Assembly (NCBI RefSeq): GCF_004123675.1
Contig: NZ_CP035417.1
Span: forward strand, 391,501 to 455,500
Origin: Leisingera sp. NJS204
GTDB taxonomy: Bacteria > Pseudomonadota > Alphaproteobacteria > Rhodobacterales > Rhodobacteraceae
Reading direction: 5' to 3'
Length of the DNA stretch: 64,000 bases
Part shown: one piece after another, positions 11,740-20,593 of the stretch
Numbering within the stretch: position 1 is the stretch's first letter
Layout: each line of letters begins with the position of its first letter
Made by a program: the position numbers and the translations under genes
Notes under the pieces: model-generated
Seen by the model: only the letters and a program-made list of their open reading frames with translations
Told to the model about the DNA's origin: nothing
Databases searched by the model: none

Positions 11740-11919
11740 TGAAACCTCTGCCTGCCCAGGAATTACGGTGCTGCTGCCATAGTGGGTTGCTCGCCCGGAA
11801 ACTAAGCTACCGCAGGCGGGGCCGCAATGTCTTTTACCCGGCCTCCGCGCCTTGCTCTTTTACTTGGCGGTCAATCTGGTAAATGGCTCTGAGTGAGTTT
11901 TGCAAAGGGCCCAAGCAGC

Positions 11920-13578
11920 ATGGCAGACCGTTTCCGCGTGACACTGGCGCAGCTGAACCCAACCGTGGGCGATCTGGCGGGCAATGCCGCCAAGGCCAAA
12001 GCCGCCTGGGAGGAGGGCCGCACCGCCGGCGCCGATCTGGTGGCGCTGCCGGAAATGTTCATCACCGGCTACAACACCCAGGATCTGGTGATGAAACCGG
12101 CCTTTCATACGGCGGCCATCGCCGAAGTTGAAAGGCTGGCAGCAGACTGTGCCGATGGTCCCGCGCTGGCAATCGGCGGCCCCTGGATCGAGGGCGGGCG
12201 GCTCTATAATGCCTACCTGATCCTCAAGGGCGGCAAGATCGCATCGCGCAGCCTCAAGCACCACCTGCCCAATGAAACTGTGTTCGACGAGGTGCGGATT
12301 TTTGATGCCGGCCCCTTGGGCGGTCCCTATGCGGTCGGCAACACTCGTATCGGCTCACCTATCTGCGAGGATGGCTGGCACGAGGATGTCGCGGAAACCC
12401 TTGCCGAAACCGGTGCCGAATTTCTGCTGATCCCCAACGGCTCGCCCTATTTCCGCAACAAGATGGAGGTGCGTTTCAACCACATGGTGGCGCGCGCGGT
12501 CGAAACCCATTTGCCGGTGATCTACCTCAACATGGTCGGCGGCCAGGACGATCAGGTGTTTGATGGCGGCTCATTTGTGCTGAACCCGGGCGGCGCCCTG
12601 GCGCTGCAGATGCCGGTGTTTGACGAGGCTTATGCCCATCTCGACCTGGAGCGCACCGAAGACGGCTGGCGCGCGGTGGAGGGCGAGAAGGCACATCTGC
12701 CGGACGCGTGGGAACAGGATTACCGGGTGATGGTCGAATCCTTGCGCGACTACATGGGCAAGACCGGCTTCAAGAAGGTGCTGCTGGGGCTGTCCGGCGG
12801 TGTCGATTCGGCGATTGTCGCGGCGATTGCGGTGGACGCGCTGGGTGCCGAGAATGTCCGCTGCGTGATGCTGCCTTCGGAATACACCAGCCGGGAATCG
12901 CTGGAGGATGCCGAAGCCGTCGCAAAGGCGCTGGGCGTTCATTACGATTATGTGCCGATCTCCGAAGGCCGCGAAGCGATCACCAGCACGCTGGCGCCGC
13001 TGTTCGCAGGCATGGAGCCGGACCTGACCGAAGAAAACATCCAATCCCGCCTGCGCGGGCTGCTGCTGATGGCGATGTCCAACAAGTTTGGCGAGATGCT
13101 GCTGACCACCGGCAATAAATCCGAAGTCGCGGTGGGCTATGCCACCATCTACGGCGACATGAACGGCGGCTATAATCCGATCAAGGACATGTACAAAACC
13201 CGGGTGTTTGAGACCTGCCGCTGGCGCAACGCCAATCACCGCCCCTGGATGAAGGGCCCGGAGGGTGAGGTGATCCGCCCCAATGTGATCGACAAGCCGC
13301 CCAGTGCCGAGCTGCGCGAGGACCAGAAGGACAGCGACAGCCTGCCGGACTACCCGGAGCTGGACGCGATCCTGGATATCCTGGTCGATCAGGATGGTTC
13401 AATCGCAGATTGTGTTGCCGCCGGTTTCGACCGGGATGTCGCCAAACGGGTCGAGCATCTGGTTTATATCAGCGAATACAAACGCTTCCAGTCCGCGCCC
13501 GGCGCCCGCCTGACCCCAAGCGCGTTCTGGCTGGACCGGCGCTATCCGATCGTGAACCGCTGGCGCGACCCGTCCTGA
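11920..13578 (+). CDS. nadE: Glutamine-dependent NAD+ synthetase
   Basis: Last step of NAD synthesis: amidates deamido-NAD with ammonia taken from glutamine. The start at ATG 11920 gives 552 residues. The N-terminal nitrilase-type glutaminase has Glu (ALPEMFITGYN), Lys (LKHHLPNETVFDE) and Cys (GSPICEDGWHED). The C-terminal synthetase has the P-loop LLGLSGGVDSAIVAAIAVDA and the TGNKSEVAVGYATIYGDMNG signature. An in-frame GTG at 11893 is a less likely start. Confidence 0.97.
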   Translation: MADRFRVTLAQLNPTVGDLAGNAAKAKAAWEEGRTAGADLVALPEMFITGYNTQDLVMKPAFHTAAIAEVERLAADCADGPALAIGGPWIEGGRLYNAYLILKGGKIASRSLKHHLPNETVFDEVRIFDAGPLGGPYAVGNTRIGSPICEDGWHEDVAETLAETGAEFLLIPNGSPYFRNKMEVRFNHMVARAVETHLPVIYLNMVGGQDDQVFDGGSFVLNPGGALALQMPVFDEAYAHLDLERTEDGWRAVEGEKAHLPDAWEQDYRVMVESLRDYMGKTGFKKVLLGLSGGVDSAIVAAIAVDALGAENVRCVMLPSEYTSRESLEDAEAVAKALGVHYDYVPISEGREAITSTLAPLFAGMEPDLTEENIQSRLRGLLLMAMSNKFGEMLLTTGNKSEVAVGYATIYGDMNGGYNPIKDMYKTRVFETCRWRNANHRPWMKGPEGEVIRPNVIDKPPSAELREDQKDSDSLPDYPELDAILDILVDQDGSIADCVAAGFDRDVAKRVEHLVYISEYKRFQSAPGARLTPSAFWLDRRYPIVNRWRDPS

Positions 13579-13685
13579 TCCAAGCACTAACCCCTTGAGG
13601 GCGTAGATTTTTTTACGGTATCCAGGCCGTCGCTAAACCCTTGCCCGGCGCCGGCAACGCTCTGATATGCGGCGGAAAAATCACA

Positions 13686-15089
13686 ATGCCGGAAACCAGC
13701 ACAAGGCGCGCGCCTGCATGCTGGACCGGCGATTCCGCAGCGGGCATAGATGCCTGCATGCCCGGACCAAAGCTGCCTCATTTTCAATCCGATCTGGCCT
13801 TGCCCAAGGCCGTCGACGCCGTTGTGATCGGCGGCGGCATCATTGGCGCAACGACGGCTTTGGAGCTGGCTGAACGCGGACATTCCGTGCTGTTGTGCGA
13901 AAAAGGCCAGATTGCAGCAGAGCAAAGCTCGCGCAACTGGGGGTGGGTGCGGATGTCCTGCCGCGATCCCCGCGAAATTCCGCTGATGGCCGAGGCGCTC
14001 AGGCTCTGGGAAGGGCTTGCAAAGCGCACCGGCAAAGACACAGGATTTACCCGCTCCGGTATCCTTTACACCGCGGAGACCGGCAAGCGAGAGGCACAGC
14101 TGGTGCGCTGGCTGCGCAATCTTGACAACTGGGGGCAGGACGCCCGCATGATCCGCAGCGATCAGATCGAGCAGCTGATGCCGGGCCACCAGACCAAGAC
14201 CCGCAGCGGGCTGCTGACGCCGATGGACGGGCGTGCAGAACCGCAATTGGCCACCCATGCCATCGCCACCGCAGCGCAGGCCGCCGGCGCCAGGATTATG
14301 ACCGAATGCGCGGTACGCAGCGTTGAAACCGCCGCAGGCCGTATCAACGGCGTGATGACCGAACGCGGACGCGTTGCCTGTTCCACCGTGGTGGTGGCTG
14401 GCGGTGCCTGGTCGCGGCTGTTCCTGGGCAATGCCGGTATCAACCTGCCGCAGCTCAAGGTTCTGAACTCGGTTCTGCGCACCTCGCCGGTGCAGGGCGG
14501 GCCGGAAACAGCCATCCGTGCCGCCAACCTTGGCCTGCGCAAGCGCGCAGACGGCGGTTACACCGTGGCCGATGCCCATGAGAACATCGTCGATATCGTG
14601 CCCGACAGTTTCCGGCTGGGCTGGAAATTCCTGCCCAGCTACCGGCAGGAATGGCGGGCGCTGCAGTTCCGCCTGTCAGACCGCTGGCGCGAAGAGGCGG
14701 CGCAGGCCCGCCGCTGGCAGCCGAACCAGACCACCCCGTTTGAACTGTGCCGGGTGCTGGACCCTGCTCCGTCGCAAAAGGCGCTGAAAAGCGGCTGGGC
14801 AACGGCGCAAAAGGCATTCCCAGTGCTGCAAGGCGCCGATGTGGTGCAAAGCTGGGGCGGGCTGATTGATGTCACTCCGGATGCGATTCCAGTGATCTCG
14901 CAGGCCGATGGGCTGCCGGGGCTGTTCATTGCCACTGGTTTCTCCGGCCATGGTTTTGGCATTGGACCGGCGGCAGGCAGGCTGGCCGCCGATCTGGTGA
15001 CCGGCGACACCCCTGTGGTGGATCCGCATGATTTCCGCCTGTCCCGGTTTACAGACGGCAGCAGAAACGGGCCGCAAACCGGCTATTGA
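13686..15089 (+). CDS. FAD-dependent oxidoreductase (DAO family)
   Basis: Deaminating or demethylating flavoprotein related to D-amino-acid dehydrogenase and sarcosine/glycine oxidases. The dinucleotide-binding motif is AVVIGGGIIGATTALELAER. The FAD-family C-terminal motif is GLFIATGFSGHGFGIGPAAG. The substrate is not identifiable. The start is uncertain: ATG 13686 (MPETSTRR) gives 467 residues, ATG 13758 (MPGPKLPHF) gives 443 and fits close relatives at least as well; 13641 is also in frame. The neighbours are not functionally linked in an obvious way. Confidence 0.88.
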   Translation: MPETSTRRAPACWTGDSAAGIDACMPGPKLPHFQSDLALPKAVDAVVIGGGIIGATTALELAERGHSVLLCEKGQIAAEQSSRNWGWVRMSCRDPREIPLMAEALRLWEGLAKRTGKDTGFTRSGILYTAETGKREAQLVRWLRNLDNWGQDARMIRSDQIEQLMPGHQTKTRSGLLTPMDGRAEPQLATHAIATAAQAAGARIMTECAVRSVETAAGRINGVMTERGRVACSTVVVAGGAWSRLFLGNAGINLPQLKVLNSVLRTSPVQGGPETAIRAANLGLRKRADGGYTVADAHENIVDIVPDSFRLGWKFLPSYRQEWRALQFRLSDRWREEAAQARRWQPNQTTPFELCRVLDPAPSQKALKSGWATAQKAFPVLQGADVVQSWGGLIDVTPDAIPVISQADGLPGLFIATGFSGHGFGIGPAAGRLAADLVTGDTPVVDPHDFRLSRFTDGSRNGPQTGY

Positions 15090-15099
15090 ACCGGGCCGC

Positions 15100-16032
15100 T
15101 CAGCCCATCAGTTGATAACTGACCGGCACATAGCGGAAACCCTCGCCGCGCGTTTCGACAAAACCGGCGGCGGGGAAGGGCATGTGGTAGCCGATCATCG
15201 GCACCTTGTCGGCGGCCAGCATCCCCAGCACCCGGCGGCGCGACGCGCTGGCAGCCTCGGCATCGGCGTCAAAACTGAACGCCCAATCCGGCCGGGCAAA
15301 GCTGTAAACATAATGGTTGGCCAGATCCGCCGTCAGCAACAGCTGCCGGCCGCCGCTTTCCAGCATGAAACCCATATGTCCCGGCGTGTGGCCAAAACTT
15401 GCCATTGCAGTAATCCCCGGTGCGATACCGGCGCCATCGTCAATGAACGTGGTCTTCTCTGCCAGCGGCGTCACATTGCTGGCTACCAGATCACCAACAC
15501 GGTTGCCCGCCTCCATCTTGGACCAGAAGTTATACTCGGCAGATCCCATGATATAGCGGGCATTGGCAAAGGTGGGCGCACCGTCTGTCATCAGCCCGCC
15601 GATGTGGTCCGGATGCATATGGGTGATCACAACCACATTGATCTGGTCCGGGGTGACGCCGGCTGCGGCCAGCGCTTTGGCGATGCCGCCCGCACCTAGG
15701 CCTGTATCAAACAGCACCAGCTCTGCCCCGGTATCCACCAGCGTAGGCGTGAAGTAGAATTGCAGTGTTTCGGCTGAGACAAAATTCTCAGCCGAAACCT
15801 CGGCAAACTCCGCATCGCTGGCCGCGGCACCAAACAGCGGTTTTGGCCCGTCACGCAAGGATGAGGCATCCAGCAGCGTGGTGACCGGCATCTCGCCCAG
15901 CTTGAACGTATGGGCGATGGGCGCTTCGGCGCGGCCGCCGTGGGCGCCGGCCAGAAGCGGTGTTGCAGCAGCGGCAAGGGGCAGGGCGGCAGCACCGGCC
16001 AGGGCTGCACGGCGGGACAAGGAAACAGTCAT
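15100..16032 (-). CDS. Tat-exported metallo-beta-lactamase-fold hydrolase
   Basis: About 310 residues. The N-terminus (MTVSLSRRAALAGAAALPLA) is a twin-arginine signal, so the protein is exported folded, probably with metals already bound. The zinc motif HMHPDHIGG is followed by further ligands in FGHTPGHMGFM and LLLTADLANH, giving the binuclear metal centre of MBL-fold enzymes. The substrate is unknown; lactonase, quorum-quenching or phosphonate-type activities are all possible. I chose ATG 16032 over 16053 because it fits the signal peptide. It overlaps no neighbour and is convergent with the DAO gene. Confidence 0.9.
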   Translation of the reverse strand: MTVSLSRRAALAGAAALPLAAAATPLLAGAHGGRAEAPIAHTFKLGEMPVTTLLDASSLRDGPKPLFGAAASDAEFAEVSAENFVSAETLQFYFTPTLVDTGAELVLFDTGLGAGGIAKALAAAGVTPDQINVVVITHMHPDHIGGLMTDGAPTFANARYIMGSAEYNFWSKMEAGNRVGDLVASNVTPLAEKTTFIDDGAGIAPGITAMASFGHTPGHMGFMLESGGRQLLLTADLANHYVYSFARPDWAFSFDADAEAASASRRRVLGMLAADKVPMIGYHMPFPAAGFVETRGEGFRYVPVSYQLMG

Positions 16033-16142
16033 CAGGGAACCTCCAAGTTGCATTGGACTGCCCGCATCCTAGCGCCGCGGCGGCAGAGGGCTGTAAACAA
16101 TCCCGTGATACGGGTTAGGATGCAGGCAGGAGGGCCCCCGCC

Positions 16143-16571
16143 ATGAGCCAGAACAAGACCGTCCTGACCGGAGCAAGCGTTGCAGATTTCCTTGCCACGG
16201 TTGAACCAGAGCGCAAGGCGGCAGAAGCACAAGAGCTGGATGCCCTGTTCCGCCAAACCACCGGTTTTATGCCGCAGATGTGGGGTCCCTCCATTATCGG
16301 ATACGGACGCTACCACTACCGCTATGCCACGGGACGCGAGGGAGACTTCCTCGCCACCGGCTTCTCGCCACGCAAGGCGCGCCACTCGATCTACATCATG
16401 CCGGGCTATCAGGACTACGGCGCTATCCTGGCGCGCCTGGGTAAACACAAGCTGGGCAGAAGCTGCCTTTATGTGAACAAGCTGGCCGATATCGATCTGG
16501 AAGTCCTGGCTGAACTGATCCGCACCGGCCTGAAAGACCTCAACGCAATCTGGCCGGTGCAGCCAAGCTGA
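16143..16571 (+). CDS. DUF1801 domain protein
   Basis: A 142-residue soluble protein of the DUF1801/YdhG-like fold, with the typical stretches MWGPSIIGYGRYHYRYATGR and FSPRKARHSIYIMPGY. The function of the family is not established. It is divergent from the metallo-hydrolase, and a GNRA-loop hairpin lies shortly after its stop codon. Confidence 0.85.
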   Translation: MSQNKTVLTGASVADFLATVEPERKAAEAQELDALFRQTTGFMPQMWGPSIIGYGRYHYRYATGREGDFLATGFSPRKARHSIYIMPGYQDYGAILARLGKHKLGRSCLYVNKLADIDLEVLAELIRTGLKDLNAIWPVQPS

Positions 16572-16592
16572 CCCGCGCTTTCCTCTTGCCCC

Positions 16593-16629
16593 AAATATCC
16601 CCGCCGGAGGCACGCGCCGCGAGGCGCGT
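16593..16629. repeat. Intergenic AAATATCC-GGAGGC motif with GNRA hairpin (copy 1)
   Basis: After the DUF1801 stop there is AAATATCC, then GGAGGC, then a 7-bp hairpin ACGCGCC-GCGA-GGCGCGT. A very similar arrangement occurs at 34920-34961 with a GCAA loop. Probably a terminator-type or RNA-level repeat of this lineage. Confidence 0.5.
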
Positions 16630-16694
16630 TAACCCTGCTGAAACTGGACAATCCGCCGCCCATGTGACAAGGCATCGGCAACAGGAGAACCGTG

Positions 16695-18020
16695 ATGACC
16701 ACCACCCGTTTTGCCCCGTCGCCGACCGGCTATATCCACGTCGGCAACCTGCGCACCGCGCTGATGAACTACCTGATCGCCCGCAAGGCCGGCGGCACTT
16801 TCATCCTGCGCATCGACGACACCGACCCGGAGCGGTCCAAGGAAGAATACGTCGATGCCATCAAGCAGGACCTGGAATGGCTGGGCCTGACCTGGGACAA
16901 GGTGGAGCGCCAGTCCGAGCGTCTCGACCGCTACGTCGCAGCCGCGGACAAGCTGCGCGGGATCGGCCGTTTCTATGAGGCGTTCGAGACTCCGGTCGAG
17001 CTGGACCTGAAGCGCAAGAAACAGCTGAACATGGGCAAGCCGCCGGTCTATGACCGCGCTGCGCTGGCTCTGTCAGAGGACGAAAAAGCCGCTTTGCGCG
17101 CCGAGCGCGGCGATGGCGTCTGGCGCTTCAAGCTGGATCATCAGCGCATCGAATGGCCTGACGGCATTCTGGGCGATATCTCCATCGACGCGGCTTCGGT
17201 CTCGGACCCGGTGCTGATCCGCGGTGACGGCCAGTTCCTCTACACGCTGGCCTCGGTTGTCGATGACACCGAAATGGGCGTGACCAATGTGGTGCGCGGT
17301 TCGGACCATGTGACCAACACTGCCACTCAGATCCAGATCATCGAAGCGTTGGGCGGTACCGTACCGTCCTTTGCCCACCACTCGCTGCTGACCGGCCCGC
17401 AGGGCGAGGCGCTGTCCAAACGTTTGGGCACGCTGGCGCTGCGCGACCTGCGTGAAGCCGGGGTGCAGCCGATGGCGCTGCTGTCCTTGATGGCCCGCCT
17501 TGGTTCTTCCGACCCGGTGGAGCTGCGTTCGGAATTGGCCGGGCTGATCGATGGCTTCGACATCAACCGCTTTGGGGCAGCCCCCACCAAATTCGATGTC
17601 GAGGATCTCTATCCGCTGACCGCCCGCTACCTGCAGTCGCTGCCGCTGGAGGCGGTGCAAAGCCATGTGGACGCATTGGGCGTGCCTGCCGCGAAACAGG
17701 CAGCCTTCTGGGATGTGGCCAAGGAAAACATCACCACGCTGAAGGATCTGGCGGGCTGGTGGGAGCTGTGCCGCGACGGTGCCGAACCGCTGGTAGCCGA
17801 CGAGGACAAGGCGTTCATCGCCGAAGCGATGGCGCTGCTGCCGGAAGGCCCGTATGACGCGGACAGCTGGAAGAACTGGACCACCGCAGTGAAAGAGGCG
17901 ACCGGCCGCAAGGGCAAAGGTCTGTTCATGCCGCTGCGCAAGGCGGTCACCGGTATGGAGCGCGGCCCGGACATGTCGGCGCTTCTGGCGTTGATGGAAA
18001 CGGTCCGCGCCCGCGGCTGA
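16695..18020 (+). CDS. gltX: Glutamate--tRNA ligase
   Basis: Charges tRNA-Glu (and possibly tRNA-Gln in species using the amidotransferase route). The 441-residue class I synthetase has the HIGH-type motif RFAPSPTGYIHVGN at its start and the KMSKS-type motif EALSKRLGTLALRDL near residue 240. The ATG at 16695 follows AGGAG at 16683-16687; a GTG immediately before it is also in frame. At this length it belongs to the compact GltX group common in alphaproteobacteria, which often carry two gltX copies. Confidence 0.96.
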   Translation: MTTTRFAPSPTGYIHVGNLRTALMNYLIARKAGGTFILRIDDTDPERSKEEYVDAIKQDLEWLGLTWDKVERQSERLDRYVAAADKLRGIGRFYEAFETPVELDLKRKKQLNMGKPPVYDRAALALSEDEKAALRAERGDGVWRFKLDHQRIEWPDGILGDISIDAASVSDPVLIRGDGQFLYTLASVVDDTEMGVTNVVRGSDHVTNTATQIQIIEALGGTVPSFAHHSLLTGPQGEALSKRLGTLALRDLREAGVQPMALLSLMARLGSSDPVELRSELAGLIDGFDINRFGAAPTKFDVEDLYPLTARYLQSLPLEAVQSHVDALGVPAAKQAAFWDVAKENITTLKDLAGWWELCRDGAEPLVADEDKAFIAEAMALLPEGPYDADSWKNWTTAVKEATGRKGKGLFMPLRKAVTGMERGPDMSALLALMETVRARG

Positions 18021-18043
18021 TTGAGGTTCGCTGGAATTTATTT

Positions 18044-18073
18044 AATAGGCGGCGCTTCAGGGTGCCGCCTATT
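18044..18073 (+). terminator. Terminator of gltX
   Basis: Perfect 10-bp stem AATAGGCGGC / GCCGCCTATT with a 10-base loop, followed by TTGC. Confidence 0.85.
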
Positions 18074-18136
18074 TGCTATCGGGGGCTCCCGCCCACCGGA
18101 CCGGCATCAAAGATGCCGTGCCGCCGGTTGGGCCCG

Positions 18137-18183
18137 GCGCCGCGCGGAGGCGCGGCGCTGAACCGCTCCCCATGGGGAGCGGT
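18137..18183. repeat. Two adjacent strong hairpins
   Basis: First stem GCGCCGCG / CGCGGCGC (18137-18158), then a 22-base perfect palindrome made of ACCGCTCCCCA and its reverse complement (18162-18183). They lie in the 240-base gap between convergent genes, where nothing else is recognisable. They may act in termination or be remnants of a palindromic repeat. Confidence 0.6.
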
Positions 18184-18262
18184 GCCATGCCCAACTGTGC
18201 AAAGCGCATATTTCATGCGCCGGAACAGACGGGAGCACACCCTTTTGCCAGTCACAGGCCGC

Positions 18263-19456
18263 TCAGCCCCAGCTGCCATCCTTCAGTTCCCGGCACATTT
18301 CCCTGGCGGCTTTGGCCATATCCGGGTTCGGATGCTCGCCAAGCGCGTCCAGGGATTTTCCCATCCAGCGCATGACTGATGGGGCATCACTGCCGCAGCG
18401 GGCAATCGGGGGAAAGGCGCAGGCCAGCAGATGCTGTGCGGTGACCGGCGGGATGCAGACATTGGGGTAGGCAGCCTTGCGGGCGTCGCTGGTCTCATCC
18501 GCGGGCGTGTTCTCCCACAGCAACCGTTCCAGCCGGCCCATGACTTCAACCGCGGTGCCGGGGTCATTAACGCCGGGCGACAGCGCCTTTTGCGCGGTCT
18601 CTGCCAGCAATGTCAGGCCGAAAGACGGGTCCTGATCAAAGCTGCGTACATCCCCGATGTCGATCGCAGCTGAAGCCGCCTTGCAGAAGTCGTTGTCCCC
18701 GGCGGTGGCCCAGGCCACCGGCTGGCCGCGCAGAATGTATTCGCCGGGAGCGCGCGCCAGGGTGATCTGCGTGCCGGCTTCCTCAGCCAGATCGTTCAAC
18801 CGGGTCAGCCCGGCAAAGCGGACAAAACCGCTCTTGGCGGCTGGGATATCAACGGCGTTGCCGGGTTTAGCCTCTTCACGTGCGCACAGCCCGCCCAGAC
18901 AGGGTTTTTCCATCCGCGCGCGCAGGCTGGCGCGGGTGCGGATTTCGATCAGCCGCAGGGTGTGGTCCATGCTCCCAAGGCTCGACAGGTGATCAATCCA
19001 GCGCAGGATGGCGCCGACGATCAGGATCACCACGATGATGGTCAAGCCAAAGACCACCAGCGCGCCTTCCGGCGTGTAATAGCGGGCCCGGAACAGGATC
19101 ACCGCGCTCAGCGAATAGATGAAGCCGCCCACAAAGGTTGCCAGAACCCGGTGGGTGACGGTGTCTTCCAGCAGCAGCCGGTAGACCCGCGGCGTCGCCA
19201 TCGAGGCGGCGGTGCGGTAGGCGCTGACCATGACGTTGAGCGAAAAGGTGGTGACCGCCAGCATGCCCGACGCCAGGATCGTCAGCACCGGCAGCACTGC
19301 CTCGCGTCCGAAATCCTCGCTCAGACTGTCCGGCAGCAGCGGTTTCGCCAGCGGCGCCAGCAGCAAAGCCAGCAAGGAAAAAAGGGAAATCAGAACAACT
19401 CTGAACCAGAGTTGCCGTGCAATCCGGCCGAGGTGCAGCAGCGCCTTTTCTATCAT
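18263..19456 (-). CDS. DUF2254 family membrane protein
   Basis: A 397-residue inner-membrane protein with an N-terminal hydrophobic block: about four membrane segments within the first 150 residues (for example FRVVLISLFSLLALLLAPLA and GALVVFGLTIIVVILIVGAI). A soluble C-terminal domain follows. It matches the DUF2254 family, whose function is unknown. The ATG overlaps the stop of the upstream gamma-glutamylcyclotransferase gene by four bases, so the two genes form an operon. Confidence 0.88.
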   Translation of the reverse strand: MIEKALLHLGRIARQLWFRVVLISLFSLLALLLAPLAKPLLPDSLSEDFGREAVLPVLTILASGMLAVTTFSLNVMVSAYRTAASMATPRVYRLLLEDTVTHRVLATFVGGFIYSLSAVILFRARYYTPEGALVVFGLTIIVVILIVGAILRWIDHLSSLGSMDHTLRLIEIRTRASLRARMEKPCLGGLCAREEAKPGNAVDIPAAKSGFVRFAGLTRLNDLAEEAGTQITLARAPGEYILRGQPVAWATAGDNDFCKAASAAIDIGDVRSFDQDPSFGLTLLAETAQKALSPGVNDPGTAVEVMGRLERLLWENTPADETSDARKAAYPNVCIPPVTAQHLLACAFPPIARCGSDAPSVMRWMGKSLDALGEHPNPDMAKAAREMCRELKDGSWG

Positions 19457-20025
19457 GACCCTGAGACTATCCGGCGGGCACCCGTACTGTCGATCAGTTC
19501 ATCAAACAATTTGCGCTCGGCCGCTGAAACCGGCTGGTGTCGCGGATAGCGCGGCACGGCGCGGTCGTTCAGAACCGGGGCGTCCCAGCCATCGGTGGTT
19601 GCAACAAAGCCGTGCAGCCCGGCCTCGCCAAAGACCTGCAAATAGCCCTGCAGCACCACATCCAGATAGCTGAGCAGAATAGGGTGCCGCGCGGTGATGC
19701 CATTTTTGTTTTCCGCGGCAACGGCATAGACTGAAATTTCCGGCGCCCCGCCCAGCCCGTGCTGCACTGCACCTGATGCAGGCAGCCGATCATAGGCGAA
19801 CTCGCGCTCATCCAGTGCGGCCCAGTCTGCTCCGGGCACCTCGGCAATCAGCCCGTCAATTTCGCTGTCCGCGCAGGGCACCGCCGACAGGAAGGCGACC
19901 TCGCGCAGGGCGGTATGAACCCAGGCCCGCCGCCAGCCGCGCAGCCGTGCCGGTGCCGCACCGCCATAGGCATGCGTTGCCGTGTTCACAAGGCTGCCGT
20001 AGCCAAAGAAATATGGGGCTGTCAT
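19453..20025 (-). CDS. Gamma-glutamylcyclotransferase-like protein
   Basis: A 190-residue protein of the AIG2/GGCT fold. Members convert gamma-glutamyl peptides to 5-oxoproline or act as related cyclotransferases. The substrate-binding loop motif FFGYGSLVN is at residues 6-14 and a catalytic-type acidic stretch (ALDEREFAYDR) follows the second beta-strand region. The substrate is not assignable. Its stop is coupled to the start of the DUF2254 gene (ATGA overlap). Confidence 0.85.
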   Translation of the reverse strand: MTAPYFFGYGSLVNTATHAYGGAAPARLRGWRRAWVHTALREVAFLSAVPCADSEIDGLIAEVPGADWAALDEREFAYDRLPASGAVQHGLGGAPEISVYAVAAENKNGITARHPILLSYLDVVLQGYLQVFGEAGLHGFVATTDGWDAPVLNDRAVPRYPRHQPVSAAERKLFDELIDSTGARRIVSGS

Positions 20026-20056
20026 CCGCTCTGCCTATCGTTCGTGTTTCCGGTTA

Positions 20057-20070
20057 TTGATGTATGTCAA
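20057..20070 (+). promoter_or_regulatory. FnrL-type box upstream of the Rrf2 regulator
   Basis: TTGATGTATGTCAA fits the alphaproteobacterial FnrL/Dnr pattern TTGAY-N4-RTCAA. It lies 57-70 bases before the regulator start, a usual activating position. Anaerobic or NO-responsive control is inferred. Confidence 0.7.
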
Positions 20071-20126
20071 ACCGCTTTTTGCCGCCATGTGCAATAAGCG
20101 ATGCACCATAGCTGCGGGAGCGACCC

Positions 20127-20576
20127 ATGCGGATTACCAAAAGGACCAACATTGCCGTGCGGCTGCTGATGTATTGCGCCGCGCACAAAGACCGTCTGGT
20201 GACCAAGGCCGAGATCGCCGAATGCTGCAATATCTCGGAAAACCACCTTGCGCAGGTGATCAACCAGCTGAGCCAGCTTGGCTATCTGGCGACCCAGCGG
20301 GGGCGCAATGGCGGTATGAACCTGGGCAAGCCCGCATTGGATATCCGGATCGGCGATGTGTTCCGCGATGTCGAAGGCGGCCTGCCGATGGTAGAGTGCT
20401 TTGCCGACGCGGACAACACCTGCCCGTTGACCGATGCCTGCCGTCTCAAGCTGGCACTGGCTGATGCGGCACAGGCGTTTTACACCTCGCTTGATGACAT
20501 CACGCTGGAGGCATTGGTGTGCGACAACCACGACCTGTTGCGCATTTTGCAGCCGGTCTCCTGCGGCGCCCGCTAA
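20127..20576 (+). CDS. nsrR: Rrf2-family regulator, NsrR-like
   Basis: A 149-residue winged-helix regulator (TNIAVRLLMYCA, ISENHLAQVINQLSQLG, GRNGGMNLGK). Three cysteines in ECFADADNTCPLTDAC match the spacing of iron-sulphur ligands in NsrR, which represses NO-detoxification genes until its cluster is nitrosylated. The FnrL-type box upstream supports a role in nitrogen-oxide metabolism. NsrR is the best name, but other Rrf2 members (RirA, IscR) have similar folds and the target genes are not in the window. Confidence 0.85.
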   Translation: MRITKRTNIAVRLLMYCAAHKDRLVTKAEIAECCNISENHLAQVINQLSQLGYLATQRGRNGGMNLGKPALDIRIGDVFRDVEGGLPMVECFADADNTCPLTDACRLKLALADAAQAFYTSLDDITLEALVCDNHDLLRILQPVSCGAR

Positions 20577-20593
20577 GACCGCCGCAGCGCCGT

